From: Psychrobacter raelei
GTDB lineage: Bacteria > Pseudomonadota > Gammaproteobacteria > Pseudomonadales > Moraxellaceae
Direction of reading: 5' to 3'
Length of the DNA: 64,000 bases
Assembly: GCF_022631235.3 (NCBI RefSeq)
Contig: NZ_CP093310.2
Span: 2,480,001-2,544,000, forward strand
Positions 63,346-64,000 of the stretch are shown here, one piece after another. Both the position numbers and the translations under genes were made by a program. Position 1 is the first letter of the stretch, and each line of letters begins with the position of its first letter. The notes under the pieces are model-generated. The model made no database searches. It had not been told where the DNA came from and saw only the letters and a program-made list of their open reading frames with translations.

Positions 63346-64000
63346 ATGACTGATTCCAATACCCCCACTCCCAATCCAAAAAAACAGGAGTCTAATAAGA
63401 TTCCTGTTGTTACTTCTGTGCAGCAGTTTGACCCCAAACAAAGCGCGCACGCCTCGCCTGCTGAGACCTCTGTGGCTCAATCTGTTAACAGCTCGGTTAA
63501 CCAGACCAGTGACAAGGCCGCAGGATCAAAGGCGCTGCCTATTCCTGCTGGGATGCCAAGCATTACTGATAACCATAAGCAGGCACATATAGCAGATAAG
63601 AAGCCTTTTAAGTGGCAGTTTTTATTGCCTCAGTACTGGCTGATCTGGCTCATGCTGGCTTTATTTTTGTTGCTGATGTATCTGCCTCTACGCTATCAAT
63701 TTTGGATAGGTCGTAAGCTGGGTATCATCCTCTATCATCTGCTACAAGGTCGACGTAGGGATACCTTGGTGAACTTAAGATTGGCCTTTCCTGAAAAAAT
63801 GGAGGCTGAGCGTGAACGTATGGCAAAGCAGGTCTTCGTCAATCAAGGCATTGGTATCTTCGAAACCTTGTGTGCTTGGCTGCGCCCGAATGTGTTTATG
63901 CGTACCTTTTCTATTTCAGGGCTTCAGCACTTAGTGCAAGCTCAGCAGCAAGGTAGAGCGGTGTTGTTATTAGGCGCTCACTATACCATGTTGGATTTGG
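63346..64000 (+). CDS. lipid A biosynthesis lauroyl/myristoyl acyltransferase, N-terminal part (runs off the window)
   Basis: From ATG 63346 the frame is open to the window end, about 218 codons. A long low-complexity N-terminus (~85 residues) precedes a membrane helix (YWLIWLMLALFLLLMYLPLR), then RRDTLVNLRLAFPEKMEAER and the acyltransferase motif H-x4-D in LLLGAHYTMLDLG. This is the LpxL/LpxM (HtrB) family, which adds a secondary acyl chain to lipid A at the inner membrane. The extended N-terminus is unusual for the family. The C-terminal half lies outside the window. Confidence 0.88.
   Translation, partial: MTDSNTPTPNPKKQESNKIPVVTSVQQFDPKQSAHASPAETSVAQSVNSSVNQTSDKAAGSKALPIPAGMPSITDNHKQAHIADKKPFKWQFLLPQYWLIWLMLALFLLLMYLPLRYQFWIGRKLGIILYHLLQGRRRDTLVNLRLAFPEKMEAERERMAKQVFVNQGIGIFETLCAWLRPNVFMRTFSISGLQHLVQAQQQGRAVLLLGAHYTMLDL

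Overview
The window looks like a chromosome segment from Moraxellaceae, most likely Psychrobacter. The basis is protein-level recognition of the housekeeping genes, a FimV-like gene close to truA, and a Slam gene beside TbpB-type barrel lipoproteins. No database search was possible. About half is conserved housekeeping sequence and half is accessory or decayed.

Layout. 1-1750: partial trmO, fpr, tRNA-Leu(CAA). 1.9-9.2 kb: a decayed accessory stretch next to the tRNA. It holds a truncated thioesterase, MgtC/DUF4010 and RidA genes each broken by one in-frame stop, a transposase fragment, an intact four-gene minus-strand operon of unknown role (4888-7393), two tRNA-Leu-like fragments, and a damaged IS3-family element that abuts the last codons of a histidine kinase. 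9.3-10.1 kb: a DUF347 membrane protein. 11.0-18.2 kb: an IS66 element with perfect 8-bp target repeats, inserted just upstream of an McrBC-like defence pair. 18.3-23.3 kb: a chaperone-usher fimbrial operon (minus strand), with an IS1-family element inserted upstream of its pilin gene.

24.7-41.7 kb is mostly core: dinB, queA, a free-methionine-sulfoxide reductase, a zinc-free L36 paralogue (rpmJ2/ykgO) under a Zur-like palindrome, tgt, a FimV-like gene, type I asparaginase, truA, infA, an L,D-transpeptidase, leuCDB with a divergent LysR regulator, and putP.

41.8-56.8 kb is the most remarkable part. It has a Slam outer-membrane translocon gene and three upstream genes encoding putative Slam substrates built from TbpB-type beta-barrel modules. 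One is a 2344-residue lipoprotein with five barrel modules. Three of these look identical and recur at exactly 1653 bp, separated by Ala-rich coiled coils. A second has a long Thr-Pro stalk and one barrel. The third has three barrels and no lipobox. All three share a translation leader and signal-peptide region. An IS4-family element sits precisely in the terminator of the giant gene. Two FadL-type outer-membrane proteins follow (57.1-60.5 kb), then slyX, uup and the start of a lipid A acyltransferase gene.

Working picture: a core chromosome carrying surface-display genes (fimbriae, Slam cargo), a restriction-type defence pair, and several IS insertions in regulatory positions. Gene-free stretches without a clear signal are stated as such in the entries.
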